This document shows positions 1 through 8,944 of a stretch of 20,200 nucleotides of DNA, piece by piece. The stretch's first letter is position 1. Every line of letters starts with the position of its first letter. The stretch comes from Sporisorium sorghi (lineage: Eukaryota > Basidiomycota > Ustilaginomycetes > Ustilaginales > Ustilaginaceae). Both the position numbers and the translations under genes were made by a program. The DNA lies in contig JALCCG010000352.1 of the NCBI GenBank assembly GCA_023212695.1, positions 1-20,200 of the forward strand, in the 5' to 3' direction. The notes beneath the pieces were generated by a model. It was given only the letters and a program-made list of their open reading frames with translations. It had not been told where the DNA came from and ran no database searches.

Positions 1-969
1 AATGGTTGATCTGCTGGGGGTGTAGCTGAGCTGGTATGTCTCTGTGGTCCAGTCTGCTAGGTCCTGTTGGCTGTAGGGTGGATTGAGTGCTTTTTGGGAA
101 GAGAGGTACGGCGTTGATTGCAGCTAATCAAGAGCTCCTCGAAAAGGTATAGCATGACATGTTTCTAAGCATTATGTAAGCAGGAGATCAAGGCACAGAT
201 ATTAAATTGCACATTTATGATCCTTTTTCAAATAAATTTTATCGAATTTCCATGTGTCATTTCGAGAGGTTCGACTGTAATACAATGCCTCTGTATCAGC
301 CATTTTTGATACAGCGCTGATACAGCCCTTGTATGTGAGCTGTGCATCAGTTTTAATACAGCAGGAAGCATGTGTATTGGTGGTGTATTAGTCTGGACTG
401 ATTCAGAGGGTGTGTACTAGCTGCTGCATCAGCTTTGATACAGCCAAACCAAAAAAGTGCTGGAAAATGTTAGACCTACTTTTCCGTACAGTAAATTTAT
501 TTGATTTCTGTAATTGTAGGGTACTTAGTTAGTCAGTCCCTGGACTCTGAAAAAAATATGTGCAGTGGTGCAGTGAAAAAAAATGCGAAATTTCAAAAAG
601 TGTTAGGGCAAGATGAGAGGTGGAGGTTCAAACCCTGAAGAGGGAGCTTTCTTTTTAGCATTCTTTTTTGGCCAAATGTTAAATTAAGCATGTGCATAAT
701 TTGCGCAGAAGGTCTCTGTGAGGACATCAGTTCTCCATGTAGAATTACTGCAAAAGCTGGTGTGTCAGTTGTACACACCGCGAGTATTACCGATGTGTTT
801 TTTGGCGCAAGATGTTACATTTCCCCACCACTGACAATTTCCCACTGAAAAAAAATAAATCGGGGCGCCGTTTGCCGAAGCGCGAAGAAAAAGTCCGGCG
901 AAAAACCCAAGACGGACCCTGAATTTGGCGGCGGTTCCCTCTCCACCATCACCTACAGAAGCAGCTACA
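1..969. other. Left-end non-coding region, AT-rich with short palindromes
   Basis: I see no convincing gene in this stretch. Short open frames occur on both strands, but none has recognisable protein character. Base composition is clearly more AT-rich than the flanking genes up to about position 870, with A and T runs near 550-590 and 848-860. Between about 288 and 446 the words CTGTATCA and TGATACAG recur, sometimes as inverted pairs (listed separately). From about 870 the sequence becomes GC-richer, and this part probably carries the promoter and 5' leader of the gene that starts at 970. The left part could be a decayed transposable element, but no terminal repeat or transposase fragment is visible. 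Confidence 0.5.
288..446. repeat. Cluster of CTGTATCA / TGATACAG palindromic repeats
   Basis: CTGTATCA at 291-298 and TGATACAG at 307-314 form a perfect 8-bp inverted repeat around an 8-bp loop. TGATACAGC recurs at 318-326 and about 436-444, and related forms (CATCAGTTTTAATACAGC, CATCAGCTTTGATACAGC) occur at about 345-362 and 427-444. The units are degenerate and not evenly spaced. Confidence 0.6.
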
Positions 970-1763
970 ATGGCATCGTCAACATCGGCTCCGCACAACG
1001 CACAAGCAGGACCGTCATCGCCCTCAGTGGCTGGATCTCCGGCAGCGCACCCGGCGTACCCCGCTGTGGCACCGCTGTGCAGGCGGTACCCGACGCAGGC
1101 ATCGGCGGTTTTCCAGGCCTATCTGGACCTTAAGAACGGCGCGGCTGCGTGGGACGTCGTTGAGCCGCTCGCACTGTGCCCCCATCCAGAGAATGATTCG
1201 AACGAGTCCAGATCGGAAGAGGAAGACCTCAGCAACCTCAGCGATGCACAGGCGGACGAGCTGATCCAGCAGCGGATGCAGGCGTTGAGGAGCGGCACGG
1301 GCAGGCTTGGGCTCGTCGGTGCAGCGGCCGCGGGGCACGATGGTGAAGAGGAGGAGGAGTTAGCCAAGGTGGGGCTGGCGGCGATCAAGGGGCGGCGTAA
1401 AGATGCTGTAAGTTTTTTGTCGATGGTTGGTCGTAAAGGTTCTTGAGTGGCTGACACTTTGATCCGTTTTTGACGAGCAGAAGGTGTATGAGATCGTTAT
1501 CCCGCTGACTATCACACAGCATCTTCGGCCTTCGCAGTACGTTTTGCCCTCTCCCTGCGCACTTCCGCCGAATCAGCGCTGAATCATTGACACCACTCTC
1601 TCTGCACAGACTCAGCGCCATCTTCAGCCTGATCGACGCGCACACTGCAGCATCTCCGAACGAGGACATCGACACGTCGCACGTCCTTTTGGCTATTATC
1701 GCAGCTGACTCGACGCTGGTGTATTACGTCGTCTCAAAGGGCATGGTCAAGCCGGTCAATTGA
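970..1763 (+). CDS. SEN15: tRNA-splicing endonuclease subunit Sen15 (three exons)
   Basis: Exons 970-1407, 1481-1536 and 1610-1763 join in frame to 215 residues. Both introns are GT-AG (73 bp each), with donors GTAAGT and GTACGT and a CTGAC branch site in the first. The N-terminal half is Ser/Ala/Pro-rich with an acidic patch. The C-terminal part is the conserved Sen15 fold: a strand-like segment (KVYEIVIPLTITQHLRP), a helix, then LLAIIAADSTLVYYVVSKGM and VKPVN at the end. In this family Sen15 pairs with Sen34 in the four-subunit nuclear endonuclease that removes introns from pre-tRNA, and it has no catalytic triad. The ATG at 970 is the first in frame; the frame also runs open upstream to about 925 but without an ATG. 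It converges on the deacetylase gene, 144 bp away. Identification rests on the C-terminal motif only. Confidence 0.75.
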
Positions 1764-1907
1764 TGCACCTCCGCGGCTGGACGGACATGTACTCTTTACG
1801 GTCGAAAATTCGCAACACACGCCAAGCGACACTTCACTAACAAGACGAAACTGTAGCGATTCATAAACAAGACTGGACCCGCCATCTAGGCTTCTAGAAA
1901 GCATGCT

Positions 1908-3572
1908 CTAAATGAACACTATCGCGCCGCCAGCCACTGCCGCGACCACCAGCGAGATACTCCAACCGAGCACGCTGCTCGAGGTCACCCGCCCACCAGC
2001 AGCAGCACCGCTGAACGACCTGTACGGATCCGAGCTGGCACTCGGCGACGACGCGCCCGCCGACGAGCCCGTGTTCTGCGAACCCGTCGAAGTGAGGTTG
2101 TCGCCATTCGGCCCGATCGGTCGCGTCGCATCGTCAAACGCACACGCCGCACCCGTGCACAAACATTTAGCAGCAATGGGGTCCCAGAAGGGCGTGTCGC
2201 AGTTGTTGGGGATGCGCGTGCGCAGCGTCTTGTCGTTGTTCCTCTGCGGCGGATTCGGCTGCTGCGGCGAAGGAGTTGTCGTGGGACAGCCGTAACAGGT
2301 GTAGAACGGAGAGTTGTTGAGCGCGTCGCCCGCCACGTCGGAGATGCAGTGCTCCAGCAGATCGTTGTTCGCGGCAAACCCGTTGCAGATGTGCCCCTTG
2401 ACGTTGGGAACCTGGCATTTGAATGCGTCGAGCGTGTTGAGCTGGCTGGCGGGGACGGGGTTCTGCATCCACGCGATGAGCTGCTTGTTGCTGATGATCC
2501 ACACGTTCTGCATGTTGGCCGAGGTGGTGGCCCAGTCGAGGAACTCGTTGAGCATCTTGATCTGGTCCACGGGGTCCTTGAGGCCCGGGTATCCCGTGGC
2601 CAGATGGATCGGGTGCGTGTAGATACCGAAAGGCTGGCGCTTGCCGTTGTAGTGGTCTGTGAACGTGCTCTTCATCCACGACAGGACGTCGTTTGCATTG
2701 TCAGAGTCGAGCCATGGATCCATCAGATGCGCGCCGGCCGCGCCACGCTCGTCGAAGATGGCGTACATGGGGATCTCCCAGAAGCCGGGCAGCTTGGGCT
2801 GGCCGCCGCAGATGTTTTCGACGGAATTGCAGTCGTTGGCCATGCCGTTGTCGAGCGTGTAGGGCCAGAACGCGTCCGTGTTCGGGTCGGTCACAGGTAC
2901 CGAGGCGGTCGAGCTCGAGTCGTACGTGAAACCCGTGCTGGCCAGGTGCTCCAGGTTGGCACGGCTGTAGTTGAGGAACGGAGCACGGTAGCCGATGATG
3001 CTCTTATACGGGATCCCGGCGAGGCTGTTGAGGGTGATCAAGTTGCCGTCGATCTCGGCGTTGGTGGCCGGCTGCTCCTGGTGCGTCATGGTATGATCGC
3101 CAACATCGTTGCCGTTGACATACAGTTCCGTCACCTGGGCATAGTTCGTGTAGTTGAGCGAGACAAAGTACGACATGAGCGGCTTGCACCCGTTCGGGTT
3201 CTTGCGCTGCGCCAGGAACTGATTCACCGAATTGATCGTATAGTCCTGCACCGCGTCGTCGGCAGTAAACACGATGAACTGCGGCACGTCTTTCGGGTCA
3301 AGACCGCCAGGCGGGTTGGTATCGGCGCAGTGGCATTTGGGCAGTTGGCACGTAGATGGGTCGCAGCTGTACTTGGCAGCAGAGGCGCCGCCGCCTGCAC
3401 TGACGGTCTGACCCTCGCCACCGGACTGCAGCAGCTGTCGTTTTTCGAGCGAGCGCTTGGCAATGGGTCGACAGCCTTGATGCAGCAGATCGCCGCCGCC
3501 GGCACCGCCGTGTGCCGTGGCTAGACCAGCACACGCGAGCGACAAAAGTGCAGAGACAATGCTTGGCTTCAT
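1908..3572 (-). CDS. Chitin deacetylase (CE4 polysaccharide deacetylase), secreted, probably GPI-anchored
   Basis: An intronless gene of 554 residues. A signal peptide covers about residues 1-20 (MKPSIVSALL, then a hydrophobic stretch ending ATA-HG). Two Lys-Arg sites at about 39-45 (AKR, EKR) suggest Kex2 trimming of a short propeptide. The NodB/CE4 domain shows motif 1 as FTADDA (metal-binding Asp near 105-106), motif 2 as HTMTH (160-164) and motif 3 as RAPF (196-199). A Cys-rich segment follows (about 390-480), then a Ser/Gly-rich linker and a C-terminal hydrophobic tail (about 533-554) of the kind replaced by a GPI anchor. Family members convert cell-wall chitin to chitosan, which in plant-associated fungi is linked to wall remodelling and avoidance of chitin recognition. 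Motif 1 is TADD rather than the commoner TFDD. The substrate is inferred from family membership. Confidence 0.9.
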   Translation of the reverse strand: MKPSIVSALLSLACAGLATAHGGAGGGDLLHQGCRPIAKRSLEKRQLLQSGGEGQTVSAGGGASAAKYSCDPSTCQLPKCHCADTNPPGGLDPKDVPQFIVFTADDAVQDYTINSVNQFLAQRKNPNGCKPLMSYFVSLNYTNYAQVTELYVNGNDVGDHTMTHQEQPATNAEIDGNLITLNSLAGIPYKSIIGYRAPFLNYSRANLEHLASTGFTYDSSSTASVPVTDPNTDAFWPYTLDNGMANDCNSVENICGGQPKLPGFWEIPMYAIFDERGAAGAHLMDPWLDSDNANDVLSWMKSTFTDHYNGKRQPFGIYTHPIHLATGYPGLKDPVDQIKMLNEFLDWATTSANMQNVWIISNKQLIAWMQNPVPASQLNTLDAFKCQVPNVKGHICNGFAANNDLLEHCISDVAGDALNNSPFYTCYGCPTTTPSPQQPNPPQRNNDKTLRTRIPNNCDTPFWDPIAAKCLCTGAACAFDDATRPIGPNGDNLTSTGSQNTGSSAGASSPSASSDPYRSFSGAAAGGRVTSSSVLGWSISLVVAAVAGGAIVFI

Positions 3573-3768
3573 CGTGTCTAGAGAGGTGTTTGGCTACGCC
3601 GATGTATGTGATGGTGTGAGAGAGAGGGGGGAAACAAACGATGATCTGCCACTGGCTAAAAGACAAACAAAAAAAGTGGGACATGCAAAAGAAAAGGGGG
3701 GGGGGCGAGCTGGCAAGGCCAGCTGAATGCAGTGTCGTGTCGTGTGGGACCGCCTTCATTTCGCAGCA

Positions 3769-3775
<7 letters not shown>

Positions 3776-3804
<29 letters not shown>
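3776..3804. repeat. (GA)n microsatellite
   Basis: About 14 uninterrupted AG/GA dinucleotides lie some 200 bp upstream of the deacetylase start codon, on the polypurine strand. Confidence 0.95.
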
Positions 3805-3808
<4 letters not shown>

Positions 3809-4488
3809 GTGGGTTCGCGGGCCCCCTGCAGCAAGGCGTAAGGGAAGGGCCGCTTGCTGTGCAGTGCCAAAGTCGAGCAGCGCCAAGAAGGCTCTGGAAA
3901 TCCCCGCGACTCCGCCAACCGAACTATTTTTTATTTTTTATTTTTGCGAATCAACACTGACACGCACACACGCAACGCTCGAGATCTGCACGCACGCCGC
4001 ACCGTCGCATGTGCCACATCAACCTGTCAAATTTGCAAGTTCGATTTGGTTCAACTGCAGGCGAGGCGCGAGTGTTCGTTTGCGCTAAAAAGAAAAGGAA
4101 AATTCACCTGCACCAGCGATGAGCTGGCTGCGGATCGTCGGGATCGGGCGACACTGCAATCCATCGAAGAGACACAGCAAAGGCGAAAGCGAAGAGGGAC
4201 AACCAAGATGGGCGGGTGATGCGCTCGTTGCAGTTAACAGTGCTCAACTGCGTTGTTCGTGGGCCGAGCGATGGCGCTCCTCGAAAATTCCGCCGCCTCG
4301 CACGCAATCCACCCCAAGAACATTCGGACCTCGACACCTTGGACCACCGCGAGCATCGCACGTCGAAACTCATCATCCGCACAGTCTGCAGGCAAAAGAA
4401 CAGCGCTGAACTCGGATTAGGATGACAAAAAGGATGGTGACACTAGGAAGCGCAATGCGCTGCGACCCGCGAAGAGCCGGACACTGCG

Positions 4489-4491
<3 letters not shown>

Positions 4492-4522
<31 letters not shown>
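4492..4522. repeat. (GA)n microsatellite
   Basis: A second uninterrupted GA run of about 15 units, same strand orientation as the run at 3776-3804, roughly 700 bp further on. Confidence 0.95.
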
Positions 4523-4525
<3 letters not shown>

Positions 4526-4678
4526 GGAGTGAAGTCGAAAGAGGGTGGGGAAGGGATGCGTCGTCACGGCCTTGACCACCTAGACAAGTCGGTCAACGCC
4601 TCGACGATCGACACGATCAGATCCATTGGCGAATCTGTCTATCATTCAGGAGCAGAAAATAAAAATAAAAATGAACAT

Positions 4679-5615
4679 CCTTTGTTGCTCCTTTGTCCTC
4701 GACGTTGCGGGAACAAACGCTTTGTGCAGGCTGAGAATTGCGCCCTTTCAACCAACAACGCCTAGATACCTGCGATGTTCCTTTGTCGACCCTTTGTCCC
4801 TCGACACTTTGAGAGATACACACTACCTCGGCGGGGATTGCCCGCTTTCAATCCATAGCGCAATCCATAGCGCCAAGAAGGCTGCGACGACCCTTTGCCA
4901 CTCCTTTGTTCCCCCACGCTTCGAAAGGAATTTTCGCCGAGATGTGAGTCCCTTTCATTTATCAGCGGCGAATAAAAGGCTGCGAAGATGCTTTGCCACC
5001 CCTTTGTCCCTTACACACACATCCTTTGTTGTCGTAAAACTCTGCGCCTGTCTCACTCACCAGTGCATGGCAAAGACCGCGAGGTTTCTTCATCATTCCC
5101 TTTGTTCTTCTCCAGCTCAAAGCAATGTGAGTCGCGAACAATGAAAAATGCACCTTTTTCCATGAAATGCTAAAATGTACACGGCCCTTTGTGGGGTTGC
5201 CCTTTCTCCAAAATCTTGTTCAAAGGCCTTGTCGTACTGTACATGTGCATGCTGCTAATGCATCTTGCGGTCTCAGATTGCGCTCGGCTCGAGCTCCGAC
5301 GACAAAGTCGCCTTTGTTCCCACTGGTTGAATGAACAAAGGGGTGTTCTTTACCTTCCCGAATCGGAAGGGCCATTTGTCTTTTCCTTTCTAGGGACCGA
5401 AAGTTCCCACGACAACTTGAGACAAACAACCCCATTGCAAAATTGTTCCGTCAATTTCATAACAAGCATCCTGTCCAATTGGCTTCAACGACATTCTCTC
5501 GAACAGCAACAACGTGCCTGCACTTTGTAAGTCTCCAGCCCTTTTTCTCACGGATCATCTGAAAGGGGATTTTTTTTACCGATAAAGCTATCATTACTTT
5601 AATAGATAACAAAGG
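4679..5615. promoter_or_regulatory. Array of 12 Prf1-type pheromone response element cores upstream of the receptor gene
   Basis: The 7-mer CCTTTGT (ACAAAGG on the other strand) occurs at 4679, 4690, 4780, 4791, 4903, 5001, 5023, 5099, 5186, 5311, 5335 and 5609 (first base given). The copy at 5097-5105 (TCCCTTTGT) exactly matches the reverse complement of the nine-base PRE bound by the HMG-box factor Prf1 in U. maydis, ACAAAGGGA; several others match 8 of 9. All lie 200-1140 bp upstream of the receptor start codon. In U. maydis such elements drive basal and pheromone-induced expression of the mating-type genes. Function here is inferred from motif identity and position. Confidence 0.8.
4878..5007. 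repeat. Imperfect 32-bp direct repeat carrying PRE cores
   Basis: Positions 4878-4909 and 4976-5007 share AAGGCTGCGA, then five variable bases, then CTTTGCCAC and CCTTTGT separated by one variable base. About 27 of 32 positions agree. Each copy ends in a PRE core, and the copies are 98 bp apart. Confidence 0.8.
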
Positions 5616-5752
5616 AAAGAACCCCCATGCGTGCCACAATGCGTTCCGTCACTGATGCCCAAGAGACGCACTTCGAAGCTGGATTTGGTGTGAGCACAGA
5701 GGCCGCAAGGAGAACTTTCATTTCCTTTGCAAGTCGTCAGGAGTGGTTGCCT

Positions 5753-5758
5753 TATAAG
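5753..5758 (+). promoter_or_regulatory. TATA box of the pheromone receptor gene
   Basis: TATAAG lies 57 bp before the receptor start codon at 5815. The same hexamer occurs before the pheromone gene and the plus-strand gene at 8404. Confidence 0.55.
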
Positions 5759-5814
5759 GCAGCGTGCTTGATTGCCCCGAGCAACACCTCCTCTCAACAT
5801 CCTTTCAGACGAAG

Positions 5815-7208
5815 ATGATCTCGACTATTCCGATCACTGTGCTGGCTTTAGCTGGGGCGCTGCTCGTAACCACTTTGATTCCCTCGTACTATCGAGCCGG
5901 CAATTTACCGGTGCTCCTTTCTATATTCTGGCTGTCTTCGACGAGCATCTGCATTGCAATCAACACTGCGGCATGGCAAGATGTGGCAGACAAATGGGAG
6001 CCTTTCTGCGAAATCTGTAAGTAGGACACTAGCTTTGATGAAGGAAGTAAAGTGATGGCTAACGTGTCCTTCCGAGGCATCAATACAGCCATCAGAGTCG
6101 TATATGCCTCAGCGTTCGGCTTTCAGTGCTGCTCAGCTCTGCTTCTCCGTCGTCTCGAGGCGATCGCAGCAACTCGCTACGTATCCCTGACGAAATCTGC
6201 TAAGCTTCGACGGACGCTCATCGAGCTCGGGTTCGGCCTTGTCCTTCCTCTCATCTACGTCGCTCTCGCTATTGTCAATCAGGGTCACCGATACGATGTC
6301 ATCGAGAAGTTCGGACCAGTGATGAACATCTATCCAACGGCCGTGTCCGTAATCTTGTCGACAGCTCCCATCCTAATCGCCACGATGGTAGGAACGACAT
6401 ACGCGAGTAAGTAAATTCACCTCCGCTTCAGAGAGTGTTGCTGGCGCATTGGGCTAACAATTGCTTTCTGTTGTCATTTGATGTCGTTTGCCGAAGTTCT
6501 GTGCTCGTATTGGCTCTTCATACGAAGGCGTCAACTCAGTGCGGTGCTCTCTTCGTCTGGCTCCGGCATCCAACTCTCGCAGTATATTCGACTGTTCGGT
6601 CTCAGCTGCGTCGAGATTTTGTGGACGGTGCCGGTCAACTGGACGGTCCAAATGCAAAACCTGTTCAACCGATCCGACGGGAATGTTCTCTTTCCATACA
6701 TCTCTTGGGCGAACGTCCACTACGGCTTCGACCGTGTTACTCTGATCACCATCGAAGACCTTCGGCAGACCTCAGCAGGGAGAAAAAATCTTCCAATCCT
6801 GTATCTCGGGTCTCTGTCCAGCGCCATCTCGTGCCTTTTGTTCTTTTGCTTTCTTGGCACAAGCGCCGAGATCTCGAGAGACTTTATCGCAAGAATCAGG
6901 AAATTCTGCGTGCCATTCACGAGTCTTCCGTCCCGACAGAGGTAAGCAAGATCAGTTTCAAGCACAATCAGCCTCTGTACTACTTCTCTCGTACTGATTG
7001 CCTCTTCCTTTTTCGCTTCGACACAATGCTGATCTGCAATGTATACAGGAGTCGGCCTTCTTTTTCAGACGATTGTTCACAACCGCCTCTGACCCCTATA
7101 GAGGAGGTGAAGATGAAAGAGACGGATGACTTCAAGGCTGATGGCATTCATCTAGAGGTGCTAGTTGAACGAACGTACTTCGGGGACACACATGTAAAGC
7201 CTGTTTGA
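5815..7208 (+). CDS. pra2: Mating-type pheromone receptor, STE3-type seven-helix GPCR (four exons)
   Basis: Exons 5815-6016, 6077-6406, 6497-6941 and 7049-7208 join in frame to 378 residues, within the usual size of smut Pra receptors. Introns are 60, 90 and 107 bp with GTAAGT/GTAAGT/GTAAGC donors and CTAAC branch sites in the first two. Seven hydrophobic helices fall at about residues 5-23, 31-50, 70-91, 114-134, 152-186, 207-226 and 278-299. Family landmarks include the LLRRLEAIAATR loop after helix 3, IVNQGHRY after helix 4, and the basic FIRRRQL loop after helix 5. A charged cytoplasmic tail of about 75 residues follows. In this family the receptor binds the lipopeptide pheromone of the opposite mating type and signals through a G protein and MAP kinase to Prf1. 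The '2' in the symbol is inferred from the neighbouring a2-type pheromone and the two extra genes, not from the receptor sequence. Confidence 0.93.
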
Positions 7209-7242
7209 TTTCACACTCTCCTTCTGCAGCGACTAGAGTTAT

Positions 7243-8056
7243 TCAATCCTTTTCGACCCAGATACGTGCGTACGATTCAGAGTTGGTCTTGTGCTCTGTA
7301 GCTAACCGAACGCTGTAGATCACCCTTGAAAGATCGAATCCCTGGTGGGACATGTAGAGCATGGGTTTTGTTGATGTCAGCGAAAGCAACGGGGTTGCGG
7401 CATCAAAGCAAAGTGAACTCACTAGTGTGACGATCGCTGAGCGATTCGCAGGTGCGAGGACCCTTGAGGCCCTTCGTATTGGCAATCACCCGAATTGACA
7501 TCCTATCCTCGATTTGCTTGAGGGAGTAGATCGTAATTCTTCCCGGGCGAAAGCCTTGAACATCGAAATAGCCTCGAACTGTTCCCCAATGCTTCAGATT
7601 TCGCCGCTTGGCGGGCTCGCTCGCAGAATGGCCCTTGGTTAGGAGGTCGTTCCCTGCGGACCTGGAATTGTAAAAGCATTTCACTTTCCCGTCCTGCCTA
7701 AAAAACGCCGTTGCGTAAGACACGGTGAGGCCTGAAATTCAAATGGAACGAGTCAGTTCCGTTTCCGAAGGATGGTGTGCAAAGCATCTGCAGGATAGTC
7801 TTACCTCGCCGATGAGCGAACCCTCGTATCTGGTCGTCTGCCTCTGATGGGGAGCGGCAACAGATTGTCCCAAGCGGCTCAAGAAAGATTAGCTCCCGGA
7901 AGCGCTCTCGACAAAATTTTGACGGATGGCAGAAAACTTACTCCGAGGGCTCTTTGCGGGGACTCGTGCACGATTGAGGTTCGAGGAAGCCTGTGCTTTA
8001 CCGTGCTCGCTGGCTCTAGCTGGAAGAGCCCAGCGAAGAAGGTTTCGCCCAAACAT
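7243..8056 (-). CDS. Probable mitochondrial protein of the a2-type mating locus (lga2/rga2 candidate, four exons)
   Basis: No long single frame covers this gene. Minus-strand exons 8056-7942, 7843-7805, 7731-7423 and 7295-7243 join in frame to 171 residues. Donors are GTAAGT, GTAAGA and GTGAGT; acceptors are CAG throughout. The N-terminus MFGRNLLRWALPARA is rich in Arg and Leu, lacks acidic residues for 16 positions, and looks like a mitochondrial presequence. The core (exon 3) contains LTVSYATAFFRQDGKVKCF and HWGTVRGYFDVQGF. The place between receptor and pheromone genes and the predicted mitochondrial targeting fit lga2 or rga2, the fast-evolving a2-specific genes of U. maydis that control mitochondrial DNA inheritance. 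I cannot tell which. The last splice is the least certain; without it the protein ends soon after SDRHT. The stop lies 34 bp from the convergent receptor gene. A TATAAA box is 78 bp upstream. Confidence 0.65.
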
Positions 8057-8403
8057 CACGTTTTTCGAGTGATGGCAGCGGGCAGCGTGGGTGAGGAACA
8101 AGGAAGTGAGGGATCCGAACCACTCGTGAGCGCTTTATAAATGAGAGAACACACGAGAATACTTATGCATGGAGAAGCCATTCGACTCTGGATACAATAG
8201 GGAGGCGGTCCTGCTGTACGGCGATAGGACTTGCGCACGATGCATGAGATGAGCAGCTGCGTGTGCCTATAAGACCGAGCTGTCAAAAGCCTCATCAACT
8301 TCGTCCCGTACTTTCACATCTGTTCCATTCTTTCCACATCCTCTCTCTATTTTTACTTCCCTCATCAGCGAGCTGACACCTCTCGTTGCTAAATCTCTCC
8401 ATT
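8057..8403. promoter_or_regulatory. Shared divergent promoter of the two extra mating-locus genes
   Basis: This 347-bp interval separates the start codons of two divergent genes. It contains TATAAA for the minus-strand gene (8134-8139, reading TTTATA on the plus strand) and TATAAG for the plus-strand gene (8268-8273), followed by a pyrimidine-rich leader at about 8300-8400. I found no CCTTTGT/ACAAAGG core, unlike upstream of the receptor and pheromone genes. A possible bE/bW site is listed separately. Confidence 0.6.
8281..8296 (-). promoter_or_regulatory. Candidate bE/bW homeodomain heterodimer binding site
   Basis: The minus strand reads GATGAGGCTTTTGACA. This fits the spaced motif GATG-N9-ACA, which I recall as the common core of bE/bW binding sites in U. 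maydis, including one in the lga2 promoter. Seven fixed bases would arise two or three times by chance in a window this size, so position is the main support. It sits between the TATA box and start codon of the plus-strand gene. Confidence 0.35.
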
Positions 8404-8944
8404 ATGCTCGGACCTCCAACCTCATACGTTTCCCTCACCAGGGCTAATCGCAGAATTCCCTTTCATGCGGGCTGTTTGCGCTGGGTGGATCAATTGACTG
8501 AGCTCCCAGTTCCAACAGTCGGAGATTCCGTCGACATGGCGTACGCCTTGAGATGTCCAGGGGATTGTCCGCGGCTTCCGAGAATGTGGTTCGACTCGAG
8601 ATACCCGCGAACATGCCGGGATCGACAAACATGCTCATCTCGGCTTTCTCCACTGCGCTACGAGGCTTTCGAGAATCGTTTCGGAAGGTTCAAACAGTAA
8701 GTAAGCTCGGTCGAGGGTTTGCTAAAACGAAATACAATGTTGACCTTGACCTTGGCGAAAGTGTAGCCTCGCATGGAGGTGCAAAGATCGCAGCCTTCGG
8801 ACGGCCTGGACCTTGCTTTCGGCAACGAAAGATCCGAGGCACTCTGTTCAATACGCATCCGCTTTGCGATGCCTTCAACTCTTTGAAGCGATCATTGTGG
8901 CTCCAAAGAGCCGCCTCCGTCCAAGCCACCGCAGAACTTTTTAA
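8404..8944 (+). CDS. Two-exon gene of the a2-type mating locus (second lga2/rga2 candidate)
   Basis: ATG 8404 is the first ATG downstream of a TATAAG box. Exons 8404-8696 and 8767-8944 join across a 70-bp GTAAGT...TAG intron to 156 residues, open throughout. The predicted protein is basic, with no domain I recognise. A competing reading uses the same intron but the other frame: ATG 8553 gives about 87 residues and includes LISAFSTALRGFRESFRK, which looks like an amphipathic mitochondrial presequence. Third-position GC from 8553 to 8696 is somewhat higher in that frame (about 60% against 50%), so the true model may use that frame, or switch frame near 8550 through an undetected intron or a frameshift. 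Position between receptor and pheromone genes, the divergent partner and the possible bE/bW site make an lga2- or rga2-type gene likely. A gene here is more certain than its exact product. Confidence 0.5.

Larger units (their letters stand above)
3573..4670. other. Intergenic region between deacetylase and receptor array, with GA repeats
   Basis: No gene could be supported here. The left part is the upstream region of the minus-strand deacetylase gene. The stretch contains a G run (about 3698-3706), two GA microsatellites (listed separately) and a T-rich run at about 3925-3945. Open frames such as 4119-4409 lack introns, domain resemblance and protein-like composition. Confidence 0.5.

Noticed and set aside
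2349..3524. 391-codon open frame on the plus strand
   Set aside because: It is antisense to the chitin deacetylase gene, Val/Arg/His-rich, and without recognisable features.
4119..4409. Open frame of 96 codons in the deacetylase-receptor interval
   Set aside because: Overlapped by open frames in other phases, low-complexity basic composition, no splice-extended homology.
6435..7208. 257-codon open frame overlapping the receptor gene
   Set aside because: Only its end (7049-7208) is real, as receptor exon 4; the rest is out of frame with the transmembrane coding exons.
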